Shown: piece by piece, positions 12,540 through 19,411 of the stretch
Position numbering within the stretch: position 1 is the stretch's first letter
How the letters are laid out: the number at the start of each line of letters is the position of its first letter
Virus record (IMG/VR): IMGVR_UViG_3300009149_000184
Span: 1 to 29,814 of that record
Reading direction: 5' to 3' (one strand)
Length of the DNA: 29,814 nt
From: a virus
The notes under the pieces: model-generated
Database searches by the model: none
What the model saw: only the letters and a program-made list of their open reading frames with translations
What the model was told of the DNA's origin: nothing
Position numbers and translations under genes: made by a program

Positions 12540-12912
12540 AAAAGGAACATACTACGAAAGACATAAGGAGGAGATAAGGGCAAAGCAGAAAGAGCATTAT
12601 GAAAAGAATAGAGAAAGCATAAACAGAAAGTCTGCTGAAAAGTATGAACAAGATAAAGAAAACAGGAAAACATATTACTTAGAGAATAGAGATAAGATAC
12701 TTAGAAAAATGGCAGATAAACGAGAAGCCGAAAATAAATCAAAAAGAAAGCCTTATGATTTTAGTAATAAGACACCTGATGATATATTACAGAAACAAGG
12801 TTTAGTAGCAGCAATAGAAGCCGCACCTAAGTTCAGGGAATATATTAGACAATTGATAAAGGAATATGAGGAAAAAAATAATAGCATTGATGATAAGGAA
12901 CTGGATCAGTGA
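12532..12912 (+). CDS. Basic helical protein, paralogue of the previous gene (copy 2)
   Basis: 126 residues from ATG 12532, which overlaps the upstream stop by eight bases (ATGAGTAA); an in-frame ATG at 12523 would add three residues. Tandem basic helical repeats (YYERHKEEIRAKQKEHYEKN, RKTYYLENRDKILRKMADKR) lead to a less charged section (YDFSNKTPDDILQKQGLVAA) and then the shared C-terminus FREYIRQLIKEYEE. I infer it arose with copy 1 by duplication. It overlaps the start of the sigma-like gene. Nucleic-acid binding is likely from composition; no enzyme motif is seen. Confidence 0.6.
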   Translation: MSKKGTYYERHKEEIRAKQKEHYEKNRESINRKSAEKYEQDKENRKTYYLENRDKILRKMADKREAENKSKRKPYDFSNKTPDDILQKQGLVAAIEAAPKFREYIRQLIKEYEEKNNSIDDKELDQ

Positions 12913-13414
12913 GAATTATGATATAATAAAACAAAAGACGATTGGAATAAATGTTAAAGAACCTGATGATGTTTTTCAAGAAGTCATTATTCAGTTTTTA
13001 GAAATGGATACTGGTAAGACTTCATTGCTAATAAATAACAATGAGGCATCAAAGTATATTATGGCGATGTATAAGGTAAATTGTTTTAGTAAAACAAGTC
13101 CATATCAAAGGACTTTTAATAAATATAAGTATGTAGATTTTGATGAGAATAAACATAAAGAATTACACGACAGAAATACTGAGGTTTGTATGAAAGATTT
13201 TGAATTGATGTTGGAACAGGTTGATATGTTTTTCGTTCATAAAGAGGTTTATAAAGATTACATATACAGAAAGATTAAAACAAAGGGTTATAGTATAAAC
13301 AAGATAGCAAAGGAAAGTGAAATACCGAAGCCGACATTAGATACAAAGTTCAAAAAAATAAAACAAGAATTAAATAAAATAAACGATAGAAATGAAGAAA
13401 AAAGAAGTGATTAA
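12866..13414 (+). CDS. Sigma-factor-like transcription protein
   Basis: 182 residues. The N-terminal part has PDDVFQEVIIQFLE (about residues 33-46), matching the sigma region-2 signature D-x-x-Q-E, then a region with SKYIMAMYKVNCFSKTSPYQ. The C-terminus has YSINKIAKESEIPKPTLDTK (about 146-165), a helix-turn-helix as in sigma region 4. ECF-like or phage sigma factors have this two-domain shape. It overlaps the upstream gene by 47 bases from ATG 12866; a second in-frame ATG at 12890 is possible. Its position after terminase suggests a role in switching on the structural genes downstream, alone or with the gp55-like protein at 2387-2749. Confidence 0.6.
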   Translation: MRKKIIALMIRNWISENYDIIKQKTIGINVKEPDDVFQEVIIQFLEMDTGKTSLLINNNEASKYIMAMYKVNCFSKTSPYQRTFNKYKYVDFDENKHKELHDRNTEVCMKDFELMLEQVDMFFVHKEVYKDYIYRKIKTKGYSINKIAKESEIPKPTLDTKFKKIKQELNKINDRNEEKRSD

Positions 13415-13796
13415 ACAACTATTAGACAACGGCTATGAAGATTTAGAAGAAATGAGTTGGTCAGAACTTCAGGCATTTTACAAGGAAAAGAAACCATTTT
13501 TTCAACTACCATTAAAGAAACCTGATGAGAAAGATGTTGAAGAAAACTTAGAAAGAAAAATTGAAAAGGCACCTGATTTGAGAACACCTTTAGAAAAGAC
13601 AAGAGCAGAACTATACCCGAAGATTATAGATGTGATGAGAAGATTAAAAGGTAGAAGCAGAGCAACACACGAAGAGTTGAGGGAAATGTTCAGTTTATAT
13701 AACGCATTTTATTTGAGGGCAGATAGTCCCACTTGTGGTGCTTGTGTAGGTAGAGTATGGCAGACTTTTAGTAAGATAACAAAGGGACACCTTTAA
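13392..13796 (+). CDS. Conserved-looking hypothetical phage protein, 134 aa
   Basis: 134 residues. The N-terminus is helical and acidic/basic (EVIKQLLDNGYEDLEEMSWS). The C-terminus has a well-defined ELYPKIIDVMRRLKGRSRAT and then ADSPTCGACVGRVWQTFSKI, with a CxxC pair that could bind metal. No function is known to me. It overlaps the sigma-like gene by 23 bases and is the last gene of the packaging operon, followed by a promoter-like motif in a 29-bp gap. It is probably involved in head assembly or late regulation by position only. Confidence 0.55.
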   Translation: MKKKEVIKQLLDNGYEDLEEMSWSELQAFYKEKKPFFQLPLKKPDEKDVEENLERKIEKAPDLRTPLEKTRAELYPKIIDVMRRLKGRSRATHEELREMFSLYNAFYLRADSPTCGACVGRVWQTFSKITKGHL

Positions 13797-13803
13797 AAAA
13801 TTA

Positions 13804-13823
13804 AACAATTTTATATATATAAC
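13804..13823 (+). promoter_or_regulatory. Promoter-like motif AAACAA-TTTTATATATATAAC before the tail operon
   Basis: Best-conserved class of the repeated motif, shared almost base for base with 27453-27472 (TTAAACA, two variable bases, TTTTATATATAT). It ends only two bases before the ATG at 13826, so a transcript from here would be leaderless or nearly so. Confidence 0.6.
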
Positions 13824-13825
13824 TG

Positions 13826-14434
13826 ATGATAAAGATAACAATAGATAAAAAGACATATAAAGTTCCTACTTTATTTAAGGAACTGAATATAGCAACATAC
13901 CAAGAGTTAAACAGAATAGAGGAAAAGGATGAAATTAAAAAACTCATCACATATTTGAATGTTTTAACAGGGATAGATGAGAAGATTATTAGAAAAATAG
14001 AGTTAGAAGATTTGAAGAAACTGACAGACAACCTGTTAGTATATTTCAACAAGACCGAATATGAATTAGTTAAAGCCGTTGATGTGAAGGGAAAGGTTTA
14101 TGTTTTTGATTACAATTTGAGCAATATGAGATTTGACCAATATATAGATTTAGAGGAAATGACGAAGGATACAGATTTAATTATAGAAAACTTACATTTA
14201 ATAATGGCTATTTTATACAGACCCGCAAAGAAGAAAAGATTTTATCAAAGAAAGTTGAAGATTGAAGAGTATGATAGTGAGACGGTTAGAGAAAGAGCAG
14301 ACTTCTTTAAAAAGAATATGATGATGGACAAGGTATTTGGAGCGTTGTTTTTTTTTACCAATTTAAGAGCGAAATATATAACAACTTTAGAGGACTTTTT
14401 GGAGGAACAGAAGAAACAAAGCGAACAGATTTAG
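13826..14434 (+). CDS. Tail assembly chaperone, short (zero-frame) form
   Basis: 202 residues beginning MIKITIDKKTYKVPTLFKEL, a short strand-rich N-terminus followed by helices. The placement just upstream of the tape measure gene, and a second short frame overlapping in the -1 register, match the gpG/gpGT tail chaperone arrangement of long-tailed phages. These chaperones coat the tape measure protein and load tail-tube subunits. A run of nine T at 14348-14356 falls on three Phe codons and can act as a slippery site. The zero-frame product ends at TAG 14432-14434. The sequence family was not recognised, so the call rests on position and frameshift architecture. Confidence 0.65.
   Translation: MIKITIDKKTYKVPTLFKELNIATYQELNRIEEKDEIKKLITYLNVLTGIDEKIIRKIELEDLKKLTDNLLVYFNKTEYELVKAVDVKGKVYVFDYNLSNMRFDQYIDLEEMTKDTDLIIENLHLIMAILYRPAKKKRFYQRKLKIEEYDSETVRERADFFKKNMMMDKVFGALFFFTNLRAKYITTLEDFLEEQKKQSEQI
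14348..14356 (+). promoter_or_regulatory. Putative -1 programmed frameshift site (TTTTTTTTT)
   Basis: The nine T are read as TTT TTT TTT in the zero frame and contain the canonical heptamer T TTT TTT. The -1 frame is closed upstream at 14308-14310 but open from 14311 past the site to 14607, so a slip here yields a longer fusion. Confidence 0.7.
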
Positions 14435-14607
14435 ATTTGGAGGACACCAAGAGTGAGAAGTTTTACAAAAAGTGGGGATGGCAATTGGTTTTACATAATT
14501 TGGTGGATGGTGATTTAGTTAAAACTGAGGCTATTTATGGAAAAAGATTGTTAGAGGTGTTGAATTGGTTGAGTTTAATAAAGGAAAAAAGTATGTATGA
14601 TAAATGA
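14357..14607 (+). CDS. Tail assembly chaperone, -1 frame extension (gpT-like)
   Basis: After a -1 slip at 14348-14356 translation continues for 83 residues (YQFKSEIYNNFRGLFGGTEE ... KFYKKWGWQLVLHNLVDGDL ... LLEVLNWLSLIKEK) to TGA 14605-14607, giving a fusion of about 260 residues. The Trp-rich WGWQLVLHNL segment and helical end resemble a folded domain, not random frame. There is no ATG in this frame except near its end. A TTG at 14437-14439, three bases after the zero-frame stop, could instead start a separate 56-residue protein. The stop overlaps the next gene's ATG (ATGA). Confidence 0.65.
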
Positions 14608-14756
14608 CGATAGAAGATTTAAATAAAAAAGACAAATTGTTGATTAAACATTTTACATTTATATCAAATATGTTTGATTTACACACAAAGCAGATTAGTA
14701 TAGTTTTTACAGATATGGCTAAGATTATATTTGATTTAAAAAATAATATAAAGTAA
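14604..14756 (+). CDS. Hypothetical 50-aa protein between tail chaperone and tape measure
   Basis: ATG 14604 overlaps the stop of the -1 frame product (ATGA), and its TAA 14754-14756 overlaps the tape measure ATG (TAATG). The 50 residues are helical and amphipathic (MTIEDLNKKDKLLIKHFTFI, then MAKIIFDLKNNIK). Overlaps at both ends argue that it is translated. No family is recognised. It may help couple tape measure translation to chaperone synthesis. Confidence 0.6.
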   Translation: MTIEDLNKKDKLLIKHFTFISNMFDLHTKQISIVFTDMAKIIFDLKNNIK

Positions 14757-16696
14757 TGGCTGGTGATACTTATAATATAACATACCACATAGGAGCAGAC
14801 ACAAGTAGTGCGAATAAAAACTTGGACGAAACTGGAAAAAAAGTTGAAGAGGTTGGTAAGAAAGCAGAAGGAACCAAGAAGGGTTTTGGAGCAATGGGAA
14901 CCGCAGTTAAAGGCGTAGGAACGGCATTGAAAGCCGCAGGAATAGGTTTGGTTTTAGCAGCAATAGCAGCATTATTCAACTTATTGAAAGAAAATCAAGC
15001 AGTTATGGACTGGTTGAATAAGGCGACAAAGACAATGGCAATTTTATTCAACCAATTAGTAGGAGTTATTGGAGGACCTGTTAAAGATATATTTACAGGG
15101 TTTTTTAGTATGATGGCTGGTGGCTTTAAAGCAACCGTAAATTGGGTGATGGGCGCAGCACTCGCAGTTAAAGGTATATTTGATGATGAGGCAAAAGCAA
15201 AAAGTCAGGCATATTTTGATGCGGCAAAGAAAAACGCACAGGAAACTGCTGATGGTTTTAAACTTATGGCAGACGGTATAGTTGATTTAACCGTGAAAGT
15301 ATATGAAGGTGCATCAGGTATTGGAGATGCGTATGATAAGGCATCAGCAGCAGCAGACAATTTTATTAAAAGACAGGAACAATTGAAAATAAATGAGGCT
15401 GAATTAAATAAGTTTATTGCTGGAAATAGATTAGAATTAGAACAATTGAAGGGAGTTCGTGAGGATGAAACAAAAAGCATAGAGGAAAGAATAGCGGCAT
15501 CAGACCGTATGATGGAACTTATTCAAGAAGAAGAAGATAGAGCAATTAGATTACAACAAGAAAAGATTGCTTTAATGAAGGCTGATTTGGCTTTAACGCA
15601 GACTACCAATGATGATTTGGTGGCAATAGCGAATGCTGAAGCAGAATTAGACAATTTAAGAACCAACGCAGCAGTTAGAAATACTGAAAATATGAAGTTC
15701 GCAAATGGTTTAAGAAAAAGAATAGCAGATAAAGCAGCGGTAGAAGAAGCAGAACGCAGAAAAACAAGAAGCGATGAAATAGATGCTGAGATACAGGCAG
15801 ATATAGATAGGTATGATGCTTTCCTTTTAAGAAAAGCAGAACTTACAAAAGAGTGGGCTTTAGAAGATGCTGAAACAGACCAAGAGTTTTATGAATTAAA
15901 ATTAGAACAGGAGCAGGAAAGATTTGATGCATTATTAGAAAATAAAATGCTTACTGCCGAAGAAATAGAATTATTAGAAGAGGAACATCAAAGAAAGATG
16001 GCTGAAATAAAAGGTGAAGCAGATAGGGTAGAAAAAAAGGCGGATGATGATAAACTACAGAAGAAATTAAAAGATATAGGACAGGTTTTAGATTTCGCTA
16101 AGAAAAGTATGGATGTTTATAGCGCCGTTCTTGATCAACAGATGAATAAGGAGTTAAAAGCAGCAGAAGGAAACGCAGCAAAACAGGATCAGATTAGAAA
16201 AGAGTATGGTGAAAAGAAAAAGAGGGCTGCGATTATATCAGCGATAATTGATACTGCGATGGGTGTTGTTAAAGCAATAGCACAAAATCCACCACCATCA
16301 CCAATAGGTATTATATCAGGTGTGTTAGTAGCGGCAATGGGTGCGGTTCAAATAGCAGCAATTAGTCAGCAACAATTTGCTAAAGGCGGTATTATATCTG
16401 GTCCGAAACACGCACAAGGGGGCATCGCAACACCATTTGGAGAATTAGAAGGCGGTGAAGGAATAATAAACGCAGCAAGTATGAGTAATCCATCATTTAG
16501 AAATATAGCAAGTATAGCAAATACAACAGGCGGTGGTGAAGATTTTTCAACAGGCGATGGAAGCATTAGTTTATCATCAGCAAGTATATCAGCAATAGTA
16601 GGTGGAATAAACAATAAGAAAGTTTATGTTAGTGAGACTGATATAACTTCTACACAAAATAGAGTAGAAGCAATTGAAACAGAAGCAACTTTATAA
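14756..16696 (+). CDS. Tail tape measure protein
   Basis: 646 residues. An N-terminal Ala/Gly/Lys segment is followed by hydrophobic membrane-like helices (AGIGLVLAAIAALFNLL at about 62-78, and a second stretch at about 90-120), a long charged coiled coil (about 200-470), a second hydrophobic part with IISAIIDTAMGVVKAIA and IISGVLVAAMGAVQIAAI, and a Gly/Ser-rich end. This is the usual tape measure layout. It sets tail length and takes part in DNA entry. At about 0.15 nm per helical residue the tail would be near 100 nm. It follows the chaperone genes, as expected. Confidence 0.88.
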   Translation: MAGDTYNITYHIGADTSSANKNLDETGKKVEEVGKKAEGTKKGFGAMGTAVKGVGTALKAAGIGLVLAAIAALFNLLKENQAVMDWLNKATKTMAILFNQLVGVIGGPVKDIFTGFFSMMAGGFKATVNWVMGAALAVKGIFDDEAKAKSQAYFDAAKKNAQETADGFKLMADGIVDLTVKVYEGASGIGDAYDKASAAADNFIKRQEQLKINEAELNKFIAGNRLELEQLKGVREDETKSIEERIAASDRMMELIQEEEDRAIRLQQEKIALMKADLALTQTTNDDLVAIANAEAELDNLRTNAAVRNTENMKFANGLRKRIADKAAVEEAERRKTRSDEIDAEIQADIDRYDAFLLRKAELTKEWALEDAETDQEFYELKLEQEQERFDALLENKMLTAEEIELLEEEHQRKMAEIKGEADRVEKKADDDKLQKKLKDIGQVLDFAKKSMDVYSAVLDQQMNKELKAAEGNAAKQDQIRKEYGEKKKRAAIISAIIDTAMGVVKAIAQNPPPSPIGIISGVLVAAMGAVQIAAISQQQFAKGGIISGPKHAQGGIATPFGELEGGEGIINAASMSNPSFRNIASIANTTGGGEDFSTGDGSISLSSASISAIVGGINNKKVYVSETDITSTQNRVEAIETEATL

Positions 16697-16848
16697 TGAC
16701 AGCGATTGAAGAATTGAGGGAAATGATTAGGGAAAATAAAGTTATCAAAGGCGGTGGATATACTGATGAGTGGATGGAAGCAATGAGAAAATATAGATTA
16801 AAACAACTAAGAAAGAAAAAATTAGATAGAATAAATGGTAAAGGTTAG
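16696..16848 (+). CDS. Hypothetical 50-aa protein after the tape measure
   Basis: ATG 16696 overlaps the tape measure stop by one base (TAATG) and the frame ends at TAG 16846-16848, overlapping the next gene by 14 bases. The product is a short basic helix (IEELREMIRENKVIKGGGYT, then KYRLKQLRKKKLDRINGKG). No family is recognised. The coupling at both ends supports a real gene. Confidence 0.5.
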   Translation: MTAIEELREMIRENKVIKGGGYTDEWMEAMRKYRLKQLRKKKLDRINGKG

Positions 16849-17044
16849 TATTGATTTAACACTCAGCAAGTTATTAGCATACTTAGTTCTAATAATTGGT
16901 AGTATATATTCATTTGTTTTTAATGATGCTACGGTTTTGATTTCAACTTTTGGTGCGGCATCAGCAATTATAGCAGTAAAAACATATACATCATCAGTAG
17001 AAAGACAAAAGAAAATTGAGTTCCCCGAGGAAAATGATATATAA
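16835..17044 (+). CDS. Small membrane protein with two transmembrane helices (holin-like)
   Basis: 69 residues. Two hydrophobic helices (LLAYLVLIIGSIYSFVF at about 12-28, and ATVLISTFGAASAIIAV at about 32-48) are followed by a charged tail (SVERQKKIEFPEENDI). The size and topology would suit a class II holin, but similar small membrane proteins next to tape measure genes in Bacteroidota phages have no proven role. It overlaps the upstream frame by 14 bases. Confidence 0.55.
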   Translation: MVKVSIDLTLSKLLAYLVLIIGSIYSFVFNDATVLISTFGAASAIIAVKTYTSSVERQKKIEFPEENDI

Positions 17045-17077
17045 TATGTAAAATGTCAAAAAAAGATATATATTGAT

Positions 17078-17173
17078 ATGTTTAGCGCTTGGGCAATAAC
17101 AATTTTTTTAGCAGTATGCTTAGGCATCATCTTCGGTATGATAGCACAAAAAATAATAGATAAAGATGAGTAA
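17078..17173 (+). CDS. 31-aa single-pass membrane peptide
   Basis: ATG 17078, in a gatATG context, to TAA 17171-17173 encodes MFSAWAITIFLAVCLGIIFG followed by MIAQKIIDKDE: one transmembrane helix and a short charged tail. Its end overlaps the start of the protease gene by eight bases. Too small for a family call. It would form, with the gene at 16835, a pair of membrane proteins in the tail operon. Confidence 0.45.
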   Translation: MFSAWAITIFLAVCLGIIFGMIAQKIIDKDE

Positions 17174-17786
17174 GAAACCACAACCCGATATAATGGAAAT
17201 AGAATTAGTTGTTGATGATGAGAACAAAGACTTTTTATCAGCAATGGGGTTCGTATCAAGACCTGCAATAGAGCAACCTTTAATATATTTCAAAAATGAA
17301 AAGAACAATTATGTTTTTGGTAAAGTTATAGATGAAGAACAAGGTATAATTGTGTCACCCGCTTTAATACCTGAGAAAAGAATATATAGATATGACCCGA
17401 CCACCAATGAAGAGTATTATGTATATTTTTCAAAAGAAACAATCAAAAAACTATCACAGAACTTTTTAATTAGCGGCAATCACATCAACGCAACAGAGGA
17501 ACATCAAAACCCTATCAAGGGAGTTCATTTGATTTATAGTTGGATAGTTGAAAATCAACAAGACCAATTGATAACAAAGTATGGCTTCAAAAATATACCT
17601 GATGGAACTTGGGTAGTATCTTACAAGATTGAAAATGAAGACATTAAACAAAAAATTAAAAACGGTGAGATTACTGGTGTTAGTATTGAAGCGTGGTTGA
17701 GTGAGAAGTTTGATAGTAAGAGTGAGAAGTCAAATGATTTAGAAATAATAGAAAAAATCAGGAAGATTTTGAGCACTTTGGAGTAA
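17166..17786 (+). CDS. XkdF-like prohead protease
   Basis: 206 residues. FVSRPAIEQPLIYFKNE, then GIIVSPALIPEKRIYRYD, EEYYVYFSKETIKKLSQNFL, EEHQNPIKGVHLIYSWIVEN, YGFKNIPDGTWVVSYKIENE and GVSIEAWLS follow the XkdF-like serine protease family (PF14550 pattern). H113 and S152 fit the expected catalytic histidine and serine positions of prohead proteases. It is expected to cleave the scaffold and possibly the capsid N-terminus during head maturation. It lies upstream of a scaffold-like gene and the capsid gene, the usual order. The start overlaps the small membrane peptide. Confidence 0.8.
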   Translation: MSKKPQPDIMEIELVVDDENKDFLSAMGFVSRPAIEQPLIYFKNEKNNYVFGKVIDEEQGIIVSPALIPEKRIYRYDPTTNEEYYVYFSKETIKKLSQNFLISGNHINATEEHQNPIKGVHLIYSWIVENQQDQLITKYGFKNIPDGTWVVSYKIENEDIKQKIKNGEITGVSIEAWLSEKFDSKSEKSNDLEIIEKIRKILSTLE

Positions 17787-17805
17787 AATATGTTAAAATG
17801 AGGTT

Positions 17806-17820
17806 TTTTATATATATTAC
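17806..17820 (+). promoter_or_regulatory. Promoter-like motif TTTTATATATATTAC before the scaffold/capsid block
   Basis: Member of the repeated TTTTATATATATAA series, here after GTTAAAATGAGG, in the 61-bp gap between protease and scaffold genes. It is 27 bases before the ATG at 17848. Confidence 0.55.
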
Positions 17821-17847
17821 CACAAAGAAAAAAATAACATTTAAGTA

Positions 17848-18420
17848 ATGAGTAAGTATAAAGCAGTTTTAAATGAAATGAGATCCATTTTAGGTATGGT
17901 AGAATTACCACAAGAGCAAGTTATACTTGAAGAAACACCCGTAGTTGATACAACTGAAGTTGAATTGGCTGAGGCAACATTAGAAGATGGAACAATTGTT
18001 TATTTTGATGGGGAGTGGGGTTTAGAAACCGCAGTTTTTGTTGATGAAGCATTTGAAACTCCTGTTGAAGATGGTGAATATGTTTTGGAAAGTGGAGATA
18101 AGTTCGTTATCGCAGGTGGTTTAATTACTGAAATTACACCAATGGAAGCACCTGTGGAAGACACTCCAGAGGAAGTGCCTATGGGTGAAGATTTTGAGAA
18201 AATGTATAATGACTTGAAAGTTGTGGTTGATGAAATGAAATCACAATTGGCAAAGTTTAAAGAAAATGAGGTTCAAATGAAGAGCCGAATTGAAAAACTT
18301 TCGGTAGAACCTGAAGTTGAAAGTATTAGTCAGCAACCGCAAGAAAAAAGAGAATTGAGTTCTTTAGAAAAAAGAATGAACACTCTTGAGGCGATAAGAA
18401 GACTTACAAAAAATAAATAG
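17848..18420 (+). CDS. Capsid scaffold-like protein
   Basis: 190 residues and strongly acidic. A short N-terminal helix is followed by a small beta domain with repeated EDGTIVYFDGEWGLETAVF and EDGEYVLESGDKFVIAGGLI, then an acidic linker, a coiled coil (MYNDLKVVVDEMKSQLAKF) and a basic end (LEAIRRLTKNK). Proteins of this layout follow XkdF-like proteases and precede major capsid genes in many Bacteroidota phages and are taken as scaffolds, which the protease removes after shell assembly. The function is inferred from position and composition. Confidence 0.7.
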   Translation: MSKYKAVLNEMRSILGMVELPQEQVILEETPVVDTTEVELAEATLEDGTIVYFDGEWGLETAVFVDEAFETPVEDGEYVLESGDKFVIAGGLITEITPMEAPVEDTPEEVPMGEDFEKMYNDLKVVVDEMKSQLAKFKENEVQMKSRIEKLSVEPEVESISQQPQEKRELSSLEKRMNTLEAIRRLTKNK

Positions 18421-18426
18421 AATAAA

Positions 18427-19140
18427 ATGAGTAAAAAATATGATTTCGCTTGGAGTGAAAGTTTAACAGACTTCACCAATGAGAACACAGGTTTAGTAGC
18501 AACTGCATTATATTCAGCACCAACAATCGCATCAGGTATTCAAATACTTGTGGGACAAAAGGGCGATGTAAAGTTGAACACATTAGACCATAACTTATAT
18601 CTACAATCAGCGGCTTGCGGATGGACCGTTAGTGGTGATACACTATTAGCACAAGTCTCAGTATCAGTGTGTTCCGTAGATTATAAAGAGGCTTTATGCC
18701 CTAAAACATTAGAACCATTATGGTATGGACAATTGATGGCTAAGGGTTCAAACCCTGAAACTTTCCCTTTCGCACAATATATTGTGGATAATAAAATGGG
18801 CGCATTAGAAGCAGAAGTAGATAGAATGTTTTGGCAAGCAGATAGCACAAATGGAACAGGCAACAACTCACTATGTGATGGTGTAGCATCTTTCCTTTCA
18901 GGAGCAACTGGTGATGTTTATGTATCAGGTAGTTCAACTGCTTATTACACAGGTGGTTTTACAACTGCTAACATCAACGCAGCAGTAAATCTAATGATTT
19001 CAAATGTTGATGAAAGAGCATATACAGAAGGCGATTTAACACTTTATATGAGTGTTGCTAACTTTAAGAAATATGTAACTTATTTGATAAGTGCTAATCT
19101 TTACAATTATGCAGATAATGTAGCAGGTAAAACATTATAA
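18427..19140 (+). CDS. Major capsid protein (HK97-type), N-terminal 237 residues up to an in-frame TAA
   Basis: The frame starts at ATG 18427, six bases after the scaffold-like gene. It encodes a capsid-type protein (YDFAWSESLTDFTNENTGLV, LCPKTLEPLWYGQLMAKGSN, GALEAEVDRMFWQAD, and AYTEGDLTLYMSVANFKKYV). TAA at 19138-19140 interrupts it, but the same frame stays open past the stop as VTIPGHDIRVMGVGGLRGTD and on to TAG 19378-19380, giving an intact length of about 317 residues. The reading on both sides matches one protein of the HK97 major-capsid type. TAA ends many other genes here, so a recoded genetic code is unlikely. A point mutation, sequence error or readthrough are the options. Confidence 0.8.
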   Translation: MSKKYDFAWSESLTDFTNENTGLVATALYSAPTIASGIQILVGQKGDVKLNTLDHNLYLQSAACGWTVSGDTLLAQVSVSVCSVDYKEALCPKTLEPLWYGQLMAKGSNPETFPFAQYIVDNKMGALEAEVDRMFWQADSTNGTGNNSLCDGVASFLSGATGDVYVSGSSTAYYTGGFTTANINAAVNLMISNVDERAYTEGDLTLYMSVANFKKYVTYLISANLYNYADNVAGKTL

Positions 19141-19170
19141 GTAACTATTCCAGGTCACGACATTAGAGTT

Positions 19171-19380
19171 ATGGGAGTTGGTGGTTTAAGAGGAACAGAC
19201 TTCTTCTACTTGACTCCAGCATCTAACTTGGTATTCGTAACAGATAGTTTAAGTGATGGTGATTTGGATATGTGGTATTCAAAAGACAATGTTGAAGTTA
19301 GATTACTTGGTTCATTTAAGTTTGGAGTTGGTGTATATTTCAACGATTTAGTTGTTCATAACAATCAAAACTTACAATAG
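19171..19380 (+). CDS. Major capsid protein, C-terminal part after the in-frame TAA
   Basis: Same frame as the upstream part (open from 19141). The first available ATG is at 19171, but the preceding ten codons (VTIPGHDIRV) already belong to the capsid fold, so this is not a separate gene by origin. The segment carries the typical end of HK97-type capsid proteins: LTPASNLVFVTDSLSDGDLD, MWYSKDNVEVRLLGSFKFGV, then GVYFNDLVVHNNQNL. It would form the last strands of the A-domain and the P-domain return. No leader or initiation signal precedes the ATG. Expression as full-length capsid would need a sense codon at 19138. Confidence 0.75.
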   Translation: MGVGGLRGTDFFYLTPASNLVFVTDSLSDGDLDMWYSKDNVEVRLLGSFKFGVGVYFNDLVVHNNQNLQ

Positions 19381-19411
19381 GAGTAGTCCTAAAAAATAAA
19401 AATAAAAAATT

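Noticed and set aside
17053-17076. Mini-frame MSKKDIY before the membrane peptide
   Set aside because: Seven codons only and no supporting signal; treated as chance, though a leader peptide cannot be excluded.
18427-19380. Alternative genetic code with TAA as sense
   Set aside because: TAA, TAG and TGA all end genes with well-placed neighbours (for example TAATG overlaps at 4774-4778 and 14754-14758), and only one in-frame TAA interrupts a clear protein.
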